64,000 nucleotides of DNA from Gordionus sp. m RMFG-2023 (taxonomy: Eukaryota; Nematomorpha; Gordioida; Chordodea; Parachordodidae): positions 27,319,366 through 27,383,365 of the forward strand of contig NC_088777.1 in NCBI RefSeq assembly GCF_954871325.1, given 5' to 3'. Position 1 is the first letter of the stretch. Each line of letters begins with the position of its first letter. The notes under the pieces are model-generated. The model was not told the DNA's origin. It was given only the letters and a program-made list of their open reading frames with translations, and made no database searches. Below are positions 22,795-34,749 of the stretch, in pieces. The position numbers were made by a program, and so were the translations under genes.

Positions 22795-24080
22795 GGCGGC
22801 ACACCAAAACAAAAATTAAAGTAGCAACTAGCATCTTATTTTCGCCATTATTTAGTACTTAATTAGTAAATTTAAATCCGTAATTACAACCTCATAATAA
22901 AATATGACTTCACGATTTTGGTGTGAAGTTGGTCAAAAGATTGAAAGCACTAACAATCAAACTTATATCATTCGTTAGTGCTTCGTTAGTAGAGGTTAAT
23001 GCTTTAATCAGTTTAGTAACTCCAATAAAATTAAAAAAGTTATTAAAGAAAACCCCAGTTTTGGCCCATATTTAGTATTTAATTGGTAAATTCAAATATA
23101 ATTAATTTGTTTAACCGCCGTATGAAACGGTATTTATAAGCTATAGAAATGTTTCGAGGACAAATTTAAGCCAGCAAAATTATGAAAGCACTAATCTTAA
23201 ATTAGTTTAATAGCCGAAATTAGTGTTGTTAAACGGCTCGATTTGAGCCGATTTTTTAAAACGGCTAACTCAATATTTTAGCCAGAAAAATATTGCCTAA
23301 GTCTCTAGATTTCGATAATATATGCCTAGACCTTTGTTCCTTCTATGAGCAAAATCTTGAGGCTTGCATAATATTTTTCTGGACGAAATATTGAGTTAGC
23401 CATTTTTAAAAATCGGCTCAAAACGAGCAATTTAACAACACTAGCCGAAATAAATAAAAATGGTAGCACACCAATCTTTCTTTATTTGCACGTTGGATAG
23501 ACCTGCCCAAAGGGGAGCATACCTGAATTATTTGTAGGCCCATCCTCCATATAATTATGCCGATTTTTTTTACTCAAGAATACCAACAAACTTTGTAACC
23601 CAGATATATGAAGTATGTGAGAGGAACTATACCCGAGCCATATATATATGTTAATAGTTAGTATAGCAAAGGAAGAAATAGAATAAAGAATAAAAAATGA
23701 TCCTTCTTCCAAAATGACTTAATTATTTAATAAATTTAATTAGAAAAATTGTAAATGTTAAATTCATAAAATTGTTTTTTTTTTAAATTTGAATATTAAT
23801 CGGTAGCACACCAAAACAAAAACTGGAAGAGGGACATATATCTTGTTTTTCCATTATTTAGTAATTAATTACTAACTTCCAATTCCGTAATTAATTTGGC
23901 TAACCGCCTTAATAGTAATAAGCTATATATTTTGAGGTCAAATTTTGGCCAGCGAAATATGTAATCACTAACGATGAAAATGTTATTATTTTTTTATGCT
24001 TTGTTAGTAGAGATTTATTGCTTTAATTACTTCAATAGCCAAAATTAAAATAAAAAGGTATTAACATGATAAATTAAAAA
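22795..24080. repeat. Diverged repeat units starting with GGxxGCACACCAA
   Basis: Similar segments begin near 22,797 (GGCGGCACACCAAAACAAAA), 23,462 (GGTAGCACACCAA) and 23,802 (GGTAGCACACCAAAACAAAA). They share the blocks CCATTATTTAGTA, CCGTAATTA and AACCGCC. A related stretch without the first block starts near 23,055. This looks like several partial copies of one unknown repeat, interrupted by the MITE at 23,221-23,443. A 76-codon minus-strand frame at 23,482-23,712 has no motif that I recognise. Confidence 0.6.
23221..23443. mobile_element. 223-bp hAT-type MITE with 8-bp target duplication
   Basis: Long inverted arms: TAGTGTTGTTAAACGGCTCG at the left (23,221) is mirrored at the right, ending AACAACACTA at 23,443 with a small difference. 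Complementarity extends inward about 75 bases per arm, through a GGCTAACTCAATATTT block and its complement. Flanks are the direct 8-mer GCCGAAAT (23,213-23,220 and 23,444-23,451). Terminal TAGTG and 8-bp duplication fit hAT. The transcript would fold as a long hairpin. Confidence 0.9.
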
Positions 24081-24440
24081 TGGCAGCACGATAAAAAAAA
24101 TGGAGTAGTCCCAGATATTATATAAAATATGGCATTTGCAACAACAGAAATTGTGAATTTAAAGTAATCCTATATATTTCAATTATAAAAATTTTGTTTA
24201 TATGTTATTCTGTTATTATAAAAAAATTAAATAGTATCTTTAATACTCGTCCTATTTTTTAAATTATTATTTAGCCTCGGTTAGACAGGTTTTCAACTAT
24301 GACACTCTTTTTGGTTTGTTTCTGTAAATAAATATTTTGGTTTAGAAAGAATTAGACACTTTACTAACTTAAATCTAAATAGCCTCCCTCTTTTTAGGCA
24401 GTTTAGAGCAATCTATATAGACGGCTAAATAGATTACCTT
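24081..24440. other. AT-rich non-coding stretch
   Basis: Nothing recognisable beyond AT-rich sequence. Confidence 0.45.
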
Positions 24441-24446
24441 TTATCA

Positions 24447-24515
24447 TCGACCTTGAATAGTAATCTTCGACTATTCTATACACTCTTTGAGCTTCCCGAT
24501 ATTGCTTTTTGAGAG
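24447..24515. repeat. Dispersed repeat, copy 2
   Basis: Matches the copy at about 3,325-3,400 over roughly 70 bases (core CCTTGAATAGTAATCTTCGA). Confidence 0.6.
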
Positions 24516-24832
24516 TTTATTATTTGTTATATAGAAAGTTATAGATTATGTGCATTTTATCGCGAATTTATGTTAAAGATAGAATAAATAATTTCTATTA
24601 TGAATTTTTATGTATTCAAACTACCAAAAATTTAGTATTTCTTAAAATATTTCAAACTTTTAAAATTTTCAAACTCATTTCCATATTCGAAGAGAATAAC
24701 CCTTAGCTTACCAGATAAATAATAAATCTTGATAAATTTTTTTTCATTTTCGATTCGAAAATTAATTTTTTTTTTGTATTCATGTAGGTAAAGGCTAACA
24801 TCTAAAAATAATTTTAAATTTTATTTCATTAA

Positions 24833-25065
24833 ACTCAGAATTAAATTGCAAATCTGAAAATGCTTAGATGTATTTTTTTTTCGTTTGCGGTTCAAAAATT
24901 TATTTGTTGTAAAGACATACAGTGGTAATTTCAAATTTTATTATATCATTTTGCTCTCAGAATAGAATTGCAAATTTAAAAATGCTTAGATATATTTGGC
25001 CTTTAACTCAGAATTAAATTGCGAATCTAAAAATGCCTAGATGTATTTTTTTCTTTTTCTAAATA
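24833..25065. repeat. Three direct copies of a 40-base segment
   Basis: A segment reading CAGAATTAAATTGCAAATCT then AAAATGCTTAGATGTATT, or close variants, starts near 24,835, 24,958 and 25,005. Spacing is irregular (about 123 and 47 bases). Confidence 0.75.
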
Positions 25066-26502
25066 TAATTTTTTTGTTATAAAATAATAAATAATTTTTA
25101 TATAAATTTGAAATAATGTTTAACCAGCGAATTTATTTTTAATATTAGCTTTTCTCTAAAAAGGCCTCATATCTAGGGTTAAAAGAGGACATATTTTTTT
25201 TTCAATTTAAATAAGGAATTAAGATGAATTTAAAATTAAATTGATGTTTAAGCAGTCATTGCATTTATATATATATTAAATTAAATCTTGCAAATGATAA
25301 TTTCTTTATTCCATATTTTTCACTTGCAGATATTTTTCGTAATATATTTGGCTTTTTTTCTAAAAAATTTTAAAGAAATCTGGACAAACCCATTTAAATT
25401 AGTATTGCATGCATATAATCTCTTTCATAGATTTAAATTTCACTATTCCCATCGTCGATGGACTATTGATTAAAGAAAAAATTCTTTCAATGTTAGCAAT
25501 AGCTGATCTAGGAAAATTGAAACTTGTTATAAATAGCAGTTCACATAACCAATCCCGTTTATTTGCAAATTTGAAAGACCATACAGGAGACAAAAATGAT
25601 TTTATTTGAAAAATTTTTCCTTTGTCGAATGAATGCTTTAAATTGATAATCTTTGATTTTTATTAAATTAGACAATAAAATATTAATAAATTATTTCGTT
25701 TCTTTTTTATACTGCTTTTTATTTTAGACTCAGAAAAATGAATAAATTAAATTCTTTGTCATATTTTTCTATTTTCACTTATTCTTATATTTAATTTTGT
25801 AGCGAAAAACTTTTTTAACTGTTACATGTTCTAAATAAAGATAACATAATTGATAGCTTTTTTTTGAAGCGACGATGGTAACATAGTCGTTATATTTCAT
25901 ATTTGCAACCGTTAACTTTTATTAAGTAGTATTTCCAGCTCTAGTTGTGTGCATATCATAGCATCAAATAATATCATAGATTAAGCATTGATTACTTGTT
26001 TGGAAATATTATTATCTTGTAATACCTATAAGACTCCCCACTAGCACAAATTATGTCATAAATATTTTTATTAATCTGAATCTGAATCTGACTCTTAAAT
26101 CTTTGTAAATATAAAAATGAAGACAATTCATGTCTTAATTTTCCACTGAATACATTTTATAATTCCCAAGCTTTCTTCAAGGCCGGAAATACCTTAGAAT
26201 TTATTTCATCCTTCTTCAGATACAAATATTGCACATTCATTATAAACTCTTTATTCACCGAAAATCTGGTTGTTAATAAACTATTTATAATTTGATTAAT
26301 GACGAATTGCTTTAAAAATATAGAAATTATTCAGATTTTTGAGCGGTCATCCTTGCATTCATAACTATACATCCTTCTTGTAGACTTACTCGAGTTTTTA
26401 GCATTTCATTTTGTATCCAGTTGTTATCTGGCAGTAATGGAGGTGAAAATTATAAAAGATACAGAAGACTTGGCATCTAAAATAATTTTCTAAGCTGAAA
26501 AA
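25066..26502. other. AT-rich sequence with no supported gene
   Basis: Overlapping short frames of 61-66 codons occur on both strands at 25,288-25,609. The plus-strand one reads FTIPIVDGLLIKEKILSMLAIADLGKLK, which does not look like simple repeat, but I do not recognise a family and no start context or partner exon is evident. The remainder holds nothing that I can identify. Confidence 0.4.
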
Positions 26503-26898
26503 TGAAAAAAAAAACTACGGGGAAAAAAACCCTTTCTTGAAATCCCTTCCTATACTCAAATTACAAATTAAGGACAACTAACTCAAGACGGTTATTTTGT
26601 AATAACACGATACTTTTAATCTAATATTTTATTAGTATGATATTTTAATCATCAATTATTTATAATAAACTAATTATTTCAGACAATAATTTCAAATATC
26701 AAAAATAAAACATTTAGAAAAAAAAATCTCATAATATTTTGAAAATAAAAATAATGATTTTTTTACAATTATTTTTCAACATCATAAAAAAAATATCACG
26801 TGTTATATTATTATAATTATAATCCAATCAACCTTATTTATTTTGGTTGATTGGCATTATACAAAAATTAATATAAATTTATCTATATAACTACGACA
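26503..26898 (-). repeat. 3' LTR of the outer Ty3/gypsy element
   Basis: 396 bases, TG at one end and CA at the other. Pairs with 39,539-39,932. It contains a perfect 10-base stem CCAATCAACC / GGTTGATTGG at 26,824-26,854 that is also present in the inner element's LTRs. Confidence 0.92.
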
Positions 26899-28500
26899 TG
26901 CCACCCCTTTATGGGCCAATGGCATGCCTACAAATTAAAAAAATATTAGATGATGTTACACAAATACGAGAAATTTTTTTTTTACTATGCCTCTTAATTA
27001 TTAAAGACATCCCTAGAATAATGAATATTCATGGTCCTCCAAAGGTATGCTATAGGGACACCATCATATAATTGATTAGGATAGTACTCGGCTAATATGA
27101 ATTCTCATAACATCAATAGAATACTGAATATTCATGGTCCTACAAAGGTTTGCTATAGGAATATCATATACTTGTTAAGACTGTAATCTGCTAATACAAA
27201 TTTCCCATCCTATCATATTCATAGCGTGCAAAGATTTGATCTTCATTTGTCTACATTTACGTCCTATGTATGTCATCATGGATCATTAGCGGTATCGATG
27301 GTCATTATGTGATTGTGATTTGTTAATTTGGATACTTGAAACGACACAAAAAAAAATTTTTTTCGTGATTATAAAAGGATTAAATTCAGTACAAAACTTT
27401 TTTTTAAATATAATTTTCAAATTACAATTTTGGGGAATTTAAAAAATATAAAAATTTATCTTTATTAATTAAATTTCTAAAAAAATTTTACAAATACAAA
27501 ACTGTGTAATTTATCTATCAACAAAATTTTAAAAAAAAATTAAATTTTTCTTTATTAATTTTTATAAAAAAAATTAAATTTTTCTTTATTAATTTTTATA
27601 AAAAAAAATTTTACAAATACAAAACTGTGTAATTTATTTATCAACAAAATTACAACCTCAACCAGGCATCATTCTATCATCTTTCCCTTTTCATTAACAT
27701 TTCACCTTCCCTTTTATGGCCTGGCCGAGAATACATGGACCATTATAATATAAACTAAAAAAAGGGGGGACGGAAAAAAAAATCAAACATACCGCACGTG
27801 CCAACCACAAGAAAACAATTATTTCTCATCTTATAACACATAAAAACGTACACAAAAATAACGTTTTTATCTCCCTTTTACAATAAGCTTTTTACCGTCC
27901 ATTCAACTTTTCCCTCTAACTTTTATTTATGTACCACAGCCGTAATACTTTTCTTTCTATACTGCCATACATAAAACATAAACCAAAAATAAGCATGTTT
28001 TCTATAACCCTAATTCTCCATAACATTAAAACATACAAGAAAAATGTTTTTATCTCTTTCTCACCATAAGCCAACCACCGCAATTTCAACTTTTTATTTA
28101 TACCTGACAGCCGTAATATTAAAATTACTTTATTGTAATATTACCATGTATATCATTATCCATATTACCCTCTGATAAGAAATAAAAATATATCCTTATA
28201 AGTTCTCGTTTATTCTTTATTTTTAAGTTTTTATAAGTCAATCAATACCAAACAAATATTCTTTATTCCAATGTTAAGAAAATTATTATAAGTCAAACAA
28301 TATCAAAACAGAAACCTTTTAATCAACCTGTCTGAATTGAACTATAAAATTGGACCGAAATTGACCACAAAAACTTGTATCAATTGAACAACATAAAAAA
28401 AAATATGGTCCAATATACTGAACCCTGACACGATATAAACCGTTTAATTAGTACTTTTAAAATTCATTAAAACAAAAAAAATCGAGTATATCACTTATTT
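26899..28500 (-). other. 3' non-coding part of the outer element, with repeats
   Basis: Two copies of a segment of about 105-120 bases (core GAATATTCATGGTCCT, then AAAGG and TGCTATAGG) begin near 27,020 and 27,125. A second repeated block (core TTTTACAAATACAAAACTGTG) occurs near 27,485 and 27,610, with a duplicated TTAAATTTTTCTTTATT block between. Part of the region (near 27,715-27,770) resembles 34,030-34,085 in the inner element. No 3' zinc-knuckle ORF is recognisable in this copy. Confidence 0.65.
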
Positions 28501-28509
28501 TACCCCAAT

Positions 28510-31110
28510 TTCATGTGATGTGATGACGGATCACACTAACCCCGGTTATTAACAAAATTTCACTTAATTTCGAACCCCGGTTTACTATTACCCGACCTCT
28601 TTCCCACTTCTTTCCCCGATTATCGAACAATCTGGCCCAAACCTTCTGGCCCACTGAAAATTTTACCCCTGATTTTATTCCCACTGAGGTACTAATTTTC
28701 CCTTTTGGTTTCAATAAATCTAAAGGGCCCCGTGTTCGCCTACCTAAAAATAACTCTACCGGCGTGATCCCCTCTCGATTGCGAGAATTAAGATATTATA
28801 ACTGAGACATGAAAGCCTCATCTTTACAATTACCAGCCTTCCTAATCCAATTTTTAACAATTGCTACCATCCTCTCAGCTTGTCCATTCGAGCTGAGATG
28901 ATACGGCGGCGTAAGAATATGCTGGGTCTGTGACTCAGCACAAAAATGTTTGAACTCATCACTGACGAAGGCAGGACCCCCGTCAGACACTATCGTGTCG
29001 GGAAAACCAAATCGGGCATATAATTCCTTTAATTTTTTGATAACTACTTTAGTGGTATAACCATGCACTTCTGCATATTCTATCCATTTGGAAAATGAAT
29101 CTACTACTAAAAAATATGATTTTTTATCAAGGTCAAAGAAATCGATGTGGATAAGTTCCCAAGGTTTCTTTGATCTGGGCCAAACTTGCCCTACTTCTTT
29201 ACGGGGCATAGGGGCACAGGTATTACAAGGAACGCATTTCCTGGTAATCCGTTCAATATCATTGCCCATACCAGGCCACCATACATATTCCCGAGCCCAA
29301 GATTTTGTCTTGTCCCGACCTTGATGTCCGGCATGCAATAAATTCATAATTTTACTCCGTAGTTTATAAGGAATTACGGCCCGGTTTCCCCTCATAATAC
29401 AATCATCAACAATTGACAATTCTTTTTGTTTTTTTTATAGGAATTATATTTGTTTTTCCAAGGTTTTTCTCCTGTTAAGCTCAATTTTATCTGACTTAAA
29501 TATTTGTCGTTTACAGTATTTGTTTTCAGGTTCTCCCAAATGGTAGGACCTCCCTTTAAAATATATGACAGAGTACGCACTAAGGCCTTCTCTCTATCAA
29601 TACCTATCCTAACACTTATTTCAGGATCTGCACAGCCAGAACCTAACCTAGATAAAATATAAGGCAAATTATTCTCCTTGCCTCGACGATTTCTAATCTC
29701 TACGTTAAAACTGCCCACTAGTAATAACCAACGCTGCAACCGGAGAGATAACATTAACTCCCTATTATCCATTCAGAATAAGTGAATTAACGGTTTGTGA
29801 TAGGTAAAAATTACAAATTTTTTACCAATCAAATATTCACGGCATTTTGTCAAACCGAAAATCACGGCCAAGGCCTCCTGTTCAATCACAGAATATCTCG
29901 TTTCTACATCCCGAAAAACTCGAGAGAAAAACAGGATGGGTCTTTCCACACCATCAATTAAATGTAATAAGGCTCCTCCAACACCTTTGTTAGATGCATC
30001 AACCGCTAATAGGATTTCTAAATCATTGTTGAAACATACTAAAATTGGCTCTTCCCAAATCTTTCCCTTTTTTCAAACGCCTCTTGTTGTTCCATTTTCA
30101 AATCAAAATGAACACCTTTTTTTAATAACTCATACAACGGGGCAGCTACCTTCGCAAAATCCTCGATAAGACGATGGTAGTAATTTACCATACCTAAAAA
30201 GGACTGCACCTCAGCCTTTTTATTTGGCTGCTTCAAATTTAATATATTCTTCAAAAAATTTTTTAATGGCTTTACCTCAATTCCATTTATTTGATGGCCT
30301 AAATATTCTACCTTCGTTACGCCCAAAATGCTTTTCTCCTTACTGGCTCTCAAGTCTTTATCATGAATTCTCTTAAAAACCTCCTCCAAACGTTGGTTAT
30401 GCTGTTCAGGTGTCATCCCTGTAATTAGCACATCATCCATATAATAAAATACCTCCTCTAGTCCTTGGAACACGGATGCCATGGTACGCTGAAAAATAGG
30501 GGCCGGCTATTTCTTCATTAAAATAGATACATCTTCACGCATTTTATGTAATTCATTACTATCAATAGTAATTATTGGGTTTCATTATTGCTAATATTGT
30601 CCTCAACCATTAATTCCGTGGAATTTACATAACTCTCTGAAATAAGGGTTAAATTCTCTTCTTCTACGGTTAAATCCGTCCCTTCTATTTAATAAATTTT
30701 TTTCCGAGTATTATTAGCATTTTGTTCTTAGTCTCATTTAGGGCTGAACCATTATGTATAGCAAAAATATTCCAATAATTATTGAAAGGACCTAACTTAA
30801 CAATCCAATCCCACCCCATGATGGTTTCAATCTCTTTCTTCACTACCCATAAATCTAGGAAAAATGTGGTATCATGGAGAAATATTCCCAACTTAGTTTT
30901 CCCCAAAACTACAATTTCAGACCCATCAAATTGTCTGACACACATAGATTCCTTTTCAAGTTAACCCCCAGGCCAATACTTATAATAATCTTTTCTAGAC
31001 ATTATTGAAATGCTGGTCCCTGTGTCGAACAACATGTCAATGTCCCTCGAATCAACTCTTACAGTAACTCAGGACAAGGTTCGAATAATCGCTCATTCAT
31101 TAAAATCTCA
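28510..31110 (-). pseudogene. Pol region of the outer Ty3/gypsy element
   Basis: Read on the minus strand: protease and downstream region about 30.7-31.1 kb (FLDLWVVKKEIETIMGWDW), reverse transcriptase about 30.0-30.5 kb (YMDDVLITG, VEYLGHQINGIEVKPL), RNase H about 29.4-30.0 kb, and integrase about 28.8-29.4 kb (HAGHQG, CVPCNTC, DSFSKWIEYAEVHGY, SDGGPAF, PPYHLSSNGQAERMV). The part encoding the first half of reverse transcriptase is not recognisable. A C-terminal integrase tail lies at 28.5-28.7 kb. This is a fossil with many breaks. Confidence 0.85.
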
Positions 31111-31489
31111 TATGTTTTAATTGACTGATCAATAACTATCTCATTTGAAACATCAGTTCCAGGAGAATTCACATTTTAACATAAATTCTACTCGAAATTT
31201 AGCGGTTCTTTAATAATATTCATATTCTTTTTAACAATATCACGGGGATATCTTTCCCATTCGAAAGTATTAACGTCCCTCTTATCGGAATATTTAACAA
31301 TACCCTTAGGATATTTCTCCCATCTAAAATTATTAGAATCTTCATTATTTTTATTTTTATCATCAGGATGAAATAAATTTCTGTTAAAATCACGGCTTTT
31401 ATGAGAATCCTATCTCATTTCAGTATAGTTATTTAATTTATTACTATTTCTACCTCCCGACCTCCTACTTACTATATGATTACACTTGC

Positions 31490-32304
31490 AATCATATAGT
31501 CAATTATTGGTACAATTCATGGCTGCATGTCCCGGTTTGTTACATTTAAAACACAAACGGGATTTACCATAATTCGATTGTAGAACCTCAAATTTATTCG
31601 TGTTGATACCAGAAACTTTTCTACATTAGAATTTTCTAGTATCGATTTCCTTAACGGAAAACCCTCACGAAAATTTTGTTCTTTGACCACAAAGTCTCTA
31701 CCTTGTGGCCCTTATACCCATAGCGGGTACATTTCAAATCTTCAAAGATTTTTCTATTCCCGGAAAAACCATTCTTTCCATCGGAGATGTTTTTCCATTT
31801 GACCTCGTCGGACCACATATTTGGCCTTTATTACCATTACTATTCGAAATAACCAATTTATTTATATCCTGATAATCTTAATTACTTCTTTTATTTCTTT
31901 AATTCTCAGAGGATAACTACAGATCTCTCTACAATATCCAAACTATCATCGTTATTACATTCCAAAATTTCTACCATTTCTGGTCTGCCGTTCTTGATTT
32001 CATTTAAAACCACATTTAAATTACTTTCCAAGACCGAAATTTTTTTCCAACAATCAGCTGACACTGGTGTGTCTCTTTTCCAATTACCATATAATTTGGT
32101 CGCAACCAAAGTACATTTTCCAAATAAAAATTTCAAAATAATATAAATTAAATATATAATTACTATTATTACTAATGTAATTAAATGATGGCCTATATCC
32201 AATTCATTTCTGATACACAATTTTATAACCCATATCCTTAAGGATGGCAACTTTATTAATAAAACCATGCCTAGGATACTTATCGAAATATACAACCATC
32301 TCAT
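31490..32304 (-). pseudogene. Gag-position region of the outer element, membrane segments
   Basis: The 5' part (about 31.9-32.3 kb) encodes a protein beginning MRWLYISISILG with two hydrophobic stretches, near residues 3-20 and 40-64 (LITLVIIVIIYLIYIILKFLF), followed by YGNWKRDTPVS. The inner element has a matching segment (LITVGILLMMYLLIIILKLL ... YCNWKKDTAVS). Zinc-knuckle-like remnants lie at about 31.5-31.8 kb. It supports the membrane-anchored design of this group. It is broken. Confidence 0.75.
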
Positions 32305-32556
32305 ATTACAAATTTACTTTACTCTAAAATTACGTTATTACAGAAAATTATATTATTTTATAAAGATTGGATGTTAATCGAACTAATCTAAAAAAAAAAT
32401 TTTTTTTAACTATATTTTTTTTTAAAACTATTTTATTAATTAAATTTCTAAAAAATTTTAAACAACAAAACTGTGATTGCGTTGTGTCCTGAGGAGAGAT
32501 ACAAAATGTAAAATAAAATATTGTTTTTACCTTATAATAACGAATAACCTTGGTAT

Positions 32557-32922
32557 CTAAAAAAAATTAAGACTTTATTCGAAATCTAAACTTACACACT
32601 AAAAAAAAAATCCTAAACACAAACTAAGAGAAAAAACAGAAACAACTCAAACAAACTCTCGAAACTACAAAAATCACAAAGCAGACAAAAATATAACTCA
32701 CCAATGATCTCTTTATTAATAATTAAATTAAATCAAAATCAAATAAATTCGTCATTTTTAATATAAAAAGAAATTAATTTCATAAAAAAAAATAATAATA
32801 ATAAATCCACATATAATATATTACATCTAATTTTTCTATCCAATCAACCTTATTTTAATCGGTTGATTGGCATTTCGCGTAAACAAAAAAAATATAAAAT
32901 GTACGTATTTACAAATACGACA
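32557..32922 (-). repeat. 3' LTR of the inner Ty3/gypsy element
   Basis: 366 bases, same as 39,141-39,504 apart from an A-run length. Contains the stem CCAATCAACC / GGTTGATTGG at 32,840-32,870. Confidence 0.95.
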
Positions 32923-33029
32923 TACCACCCCTTTATGGGATCAGGGCATGTCGATAAACAAAAAAATTTTTTTTTTTACATGTATACAAAAAAAATGTTT
33001 ATGCTCACCTTCATGTTAAATGAATATTT

Positions 33030-33575
33030 CTCACCCTAAGCCGACATGGGACTGCTCCAAAAATCCCCTGCACTAGTCGTCGGTAGAACCTCAGTAGCTA
33101 TAGTAGCCATAGCTCTCTGCAACATATCTACCTCTCGATGTCCGCGAGATTCCCCTAATTGCGGCACTCCATCATTATAACTTGGTCTTTTCGGAGGACG
33201 CCTATCAGCAGGTATGGCCGGTCCCATAAGAACAGAAGTTGTCGGCTGCTCCACATTCATCTCGTTATATATCTTTTTTTTTCCTCATATGGTTTTACCC
33301 GCGGATTCTCCGATAACACCCCCATAGGTACACGATCCCTGGGTAGTTGCGTGCATTGATGTCTAAGATGACCCTCTCCCTGACAATTATAACATTTTTT
33401 CCCTCTGATCCCATACGTCGGTGGCTGATTTTCCTTCCGGCGTCCTTCTCCCAGGGTCATACCATCGTGCTTCTTGATTAATGTGACCTGGAGATAGAAA
33501 TCTCCAAGGTCCACAAGTCGTGAGATTGTTTCCATTTCTCGAAGGTGATAAAATATTTGTGGATATCGGGTTCAA
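33030..33575 (-). pseudogene. 3' zinc-knuckle ORF region of the inner element
   Basis: Minus-strand frames here give a peptide with one CCHC knuckle, CYNCQGEGHLRHQC, followed by Pro/Arg-rich sequence, and another ending ATEVLPTTSAGDFWSSPMSA. Position (after integrase, before the polypurine tract) and the single knuckle match the 13,129-13,659 ORF of the plus-strand element. Sequence similarity outside the knuckle is low. Role unknown; nucleic-acid binding is inferred. Confidence 0.6.
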
Positions 33576-33599
33576 GGCTATACGTGGACCTTTTCTTTA

Positions 33600-34740
33600 T
33601 TTTGGTTTTCAGAAATTAGTAGTATGACTTAATTTTTTTGAAAAAAAAACTTTATAACAACAAAAACTTCAATTTAATAAAAAAAAAATATAATTTACTG
33701 GTTCAAGGATATGCGTTGACCCTTTCTTTATTTTAGTTTACAGACAATGGTAGTAATGATTTCTTGTAAAAAAAATTGACTTTATAACAACAAAAACTTC
33801 AATTTAATAAAAGAAGTATAATTTAATATTTCGGGGAATTTAATTGAAAAAAAAAAAAAATTTTATAATTTAAAAAACAAATCTTTTACAAAAAAAAATT
33901 TTAATTAACTAAACACTTTTATAATTTAATTTTCCTTAAAAAAAATTCACTTCATACACAAAAACAAAATCAATCCATGATTGCGTTCCAAAACATAAAC
34001 ACGTTTTAAACTTTTCCTATTTCCTTTTACGGTATTCCACACATACACAGACCATTAAATTATAAACAAGAGAAAAGGGAGGGAAAGGAAAAAAAAAACT
34101 CAAACAAAAACTTTTAATTAATTATATCTTTTTTTATTTGAAAAAAAATATTTTCCGAGTACCAATACCAATGTTCAAGAACCATGATTTATCCTATAAG
34201 GCTATGAACAAAAATGTATTCACAAAATGAATTACAACTTTTCTATTCCTTTTATTTTTTACACTTTTATTCATTTACAATACATATATTACCACAATTT
34301 CAATCCTTTTTCCTTGTTTATTACCGACAGCCGGAACATTAAACCAGTTTAACTCAACATTACATATACATACATATACTTCAATTTCCCGTAATATTAC
34401 CGAGATAACCTCCTTATTCAATTTCACTTTTTTACATAACATCTATCAATAAATTCTAATACCATCATATAATAATAGATAAACTTAAACAAAAAAGGTT
34501 ACCGACCGTTCACGTACATTTTACTACTTCATGCTTTAACTTTGCATAAATATATATATTTACCACTTTAAGATGAGCCCCTCTCCTATTTGATCCTTTA
34601 ACTTCCCATTCCCACATACAATATGTTACCCAAACCTTCATTTACACATTATATATTTGCTCGGAAACGAGTCTAATCCTTCGGGATGCACCTTCATTTT
34701 ATTTATACATATATTTTCATATTTATATTATCATATGAGG
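33600..34740 (-). other. Non-coding part of the inner element between Pol and the 3' ORF
   Basis: AT-rich. A segment of about 100 bases (core GTTCAAGG then ATGCGTTGACC or ATACGTGGACC, TTTCTTTATTTT, and ACTTTATAACAACAAAAACTTC) is present twice, near 33,570 and 33,700. No gene is seen. Confidence 0.6.
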
Positions 34741-34749
34741 TACCTCAGA

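Noticed and set aside
25288-25609. Possible small host gene or exon (overlapping frames on both strands)
   Set aside because: The plus-strand peptide is not repetitive, but no family, splice context or conserved motif could be supported, so it was left as an unexplained stretch.
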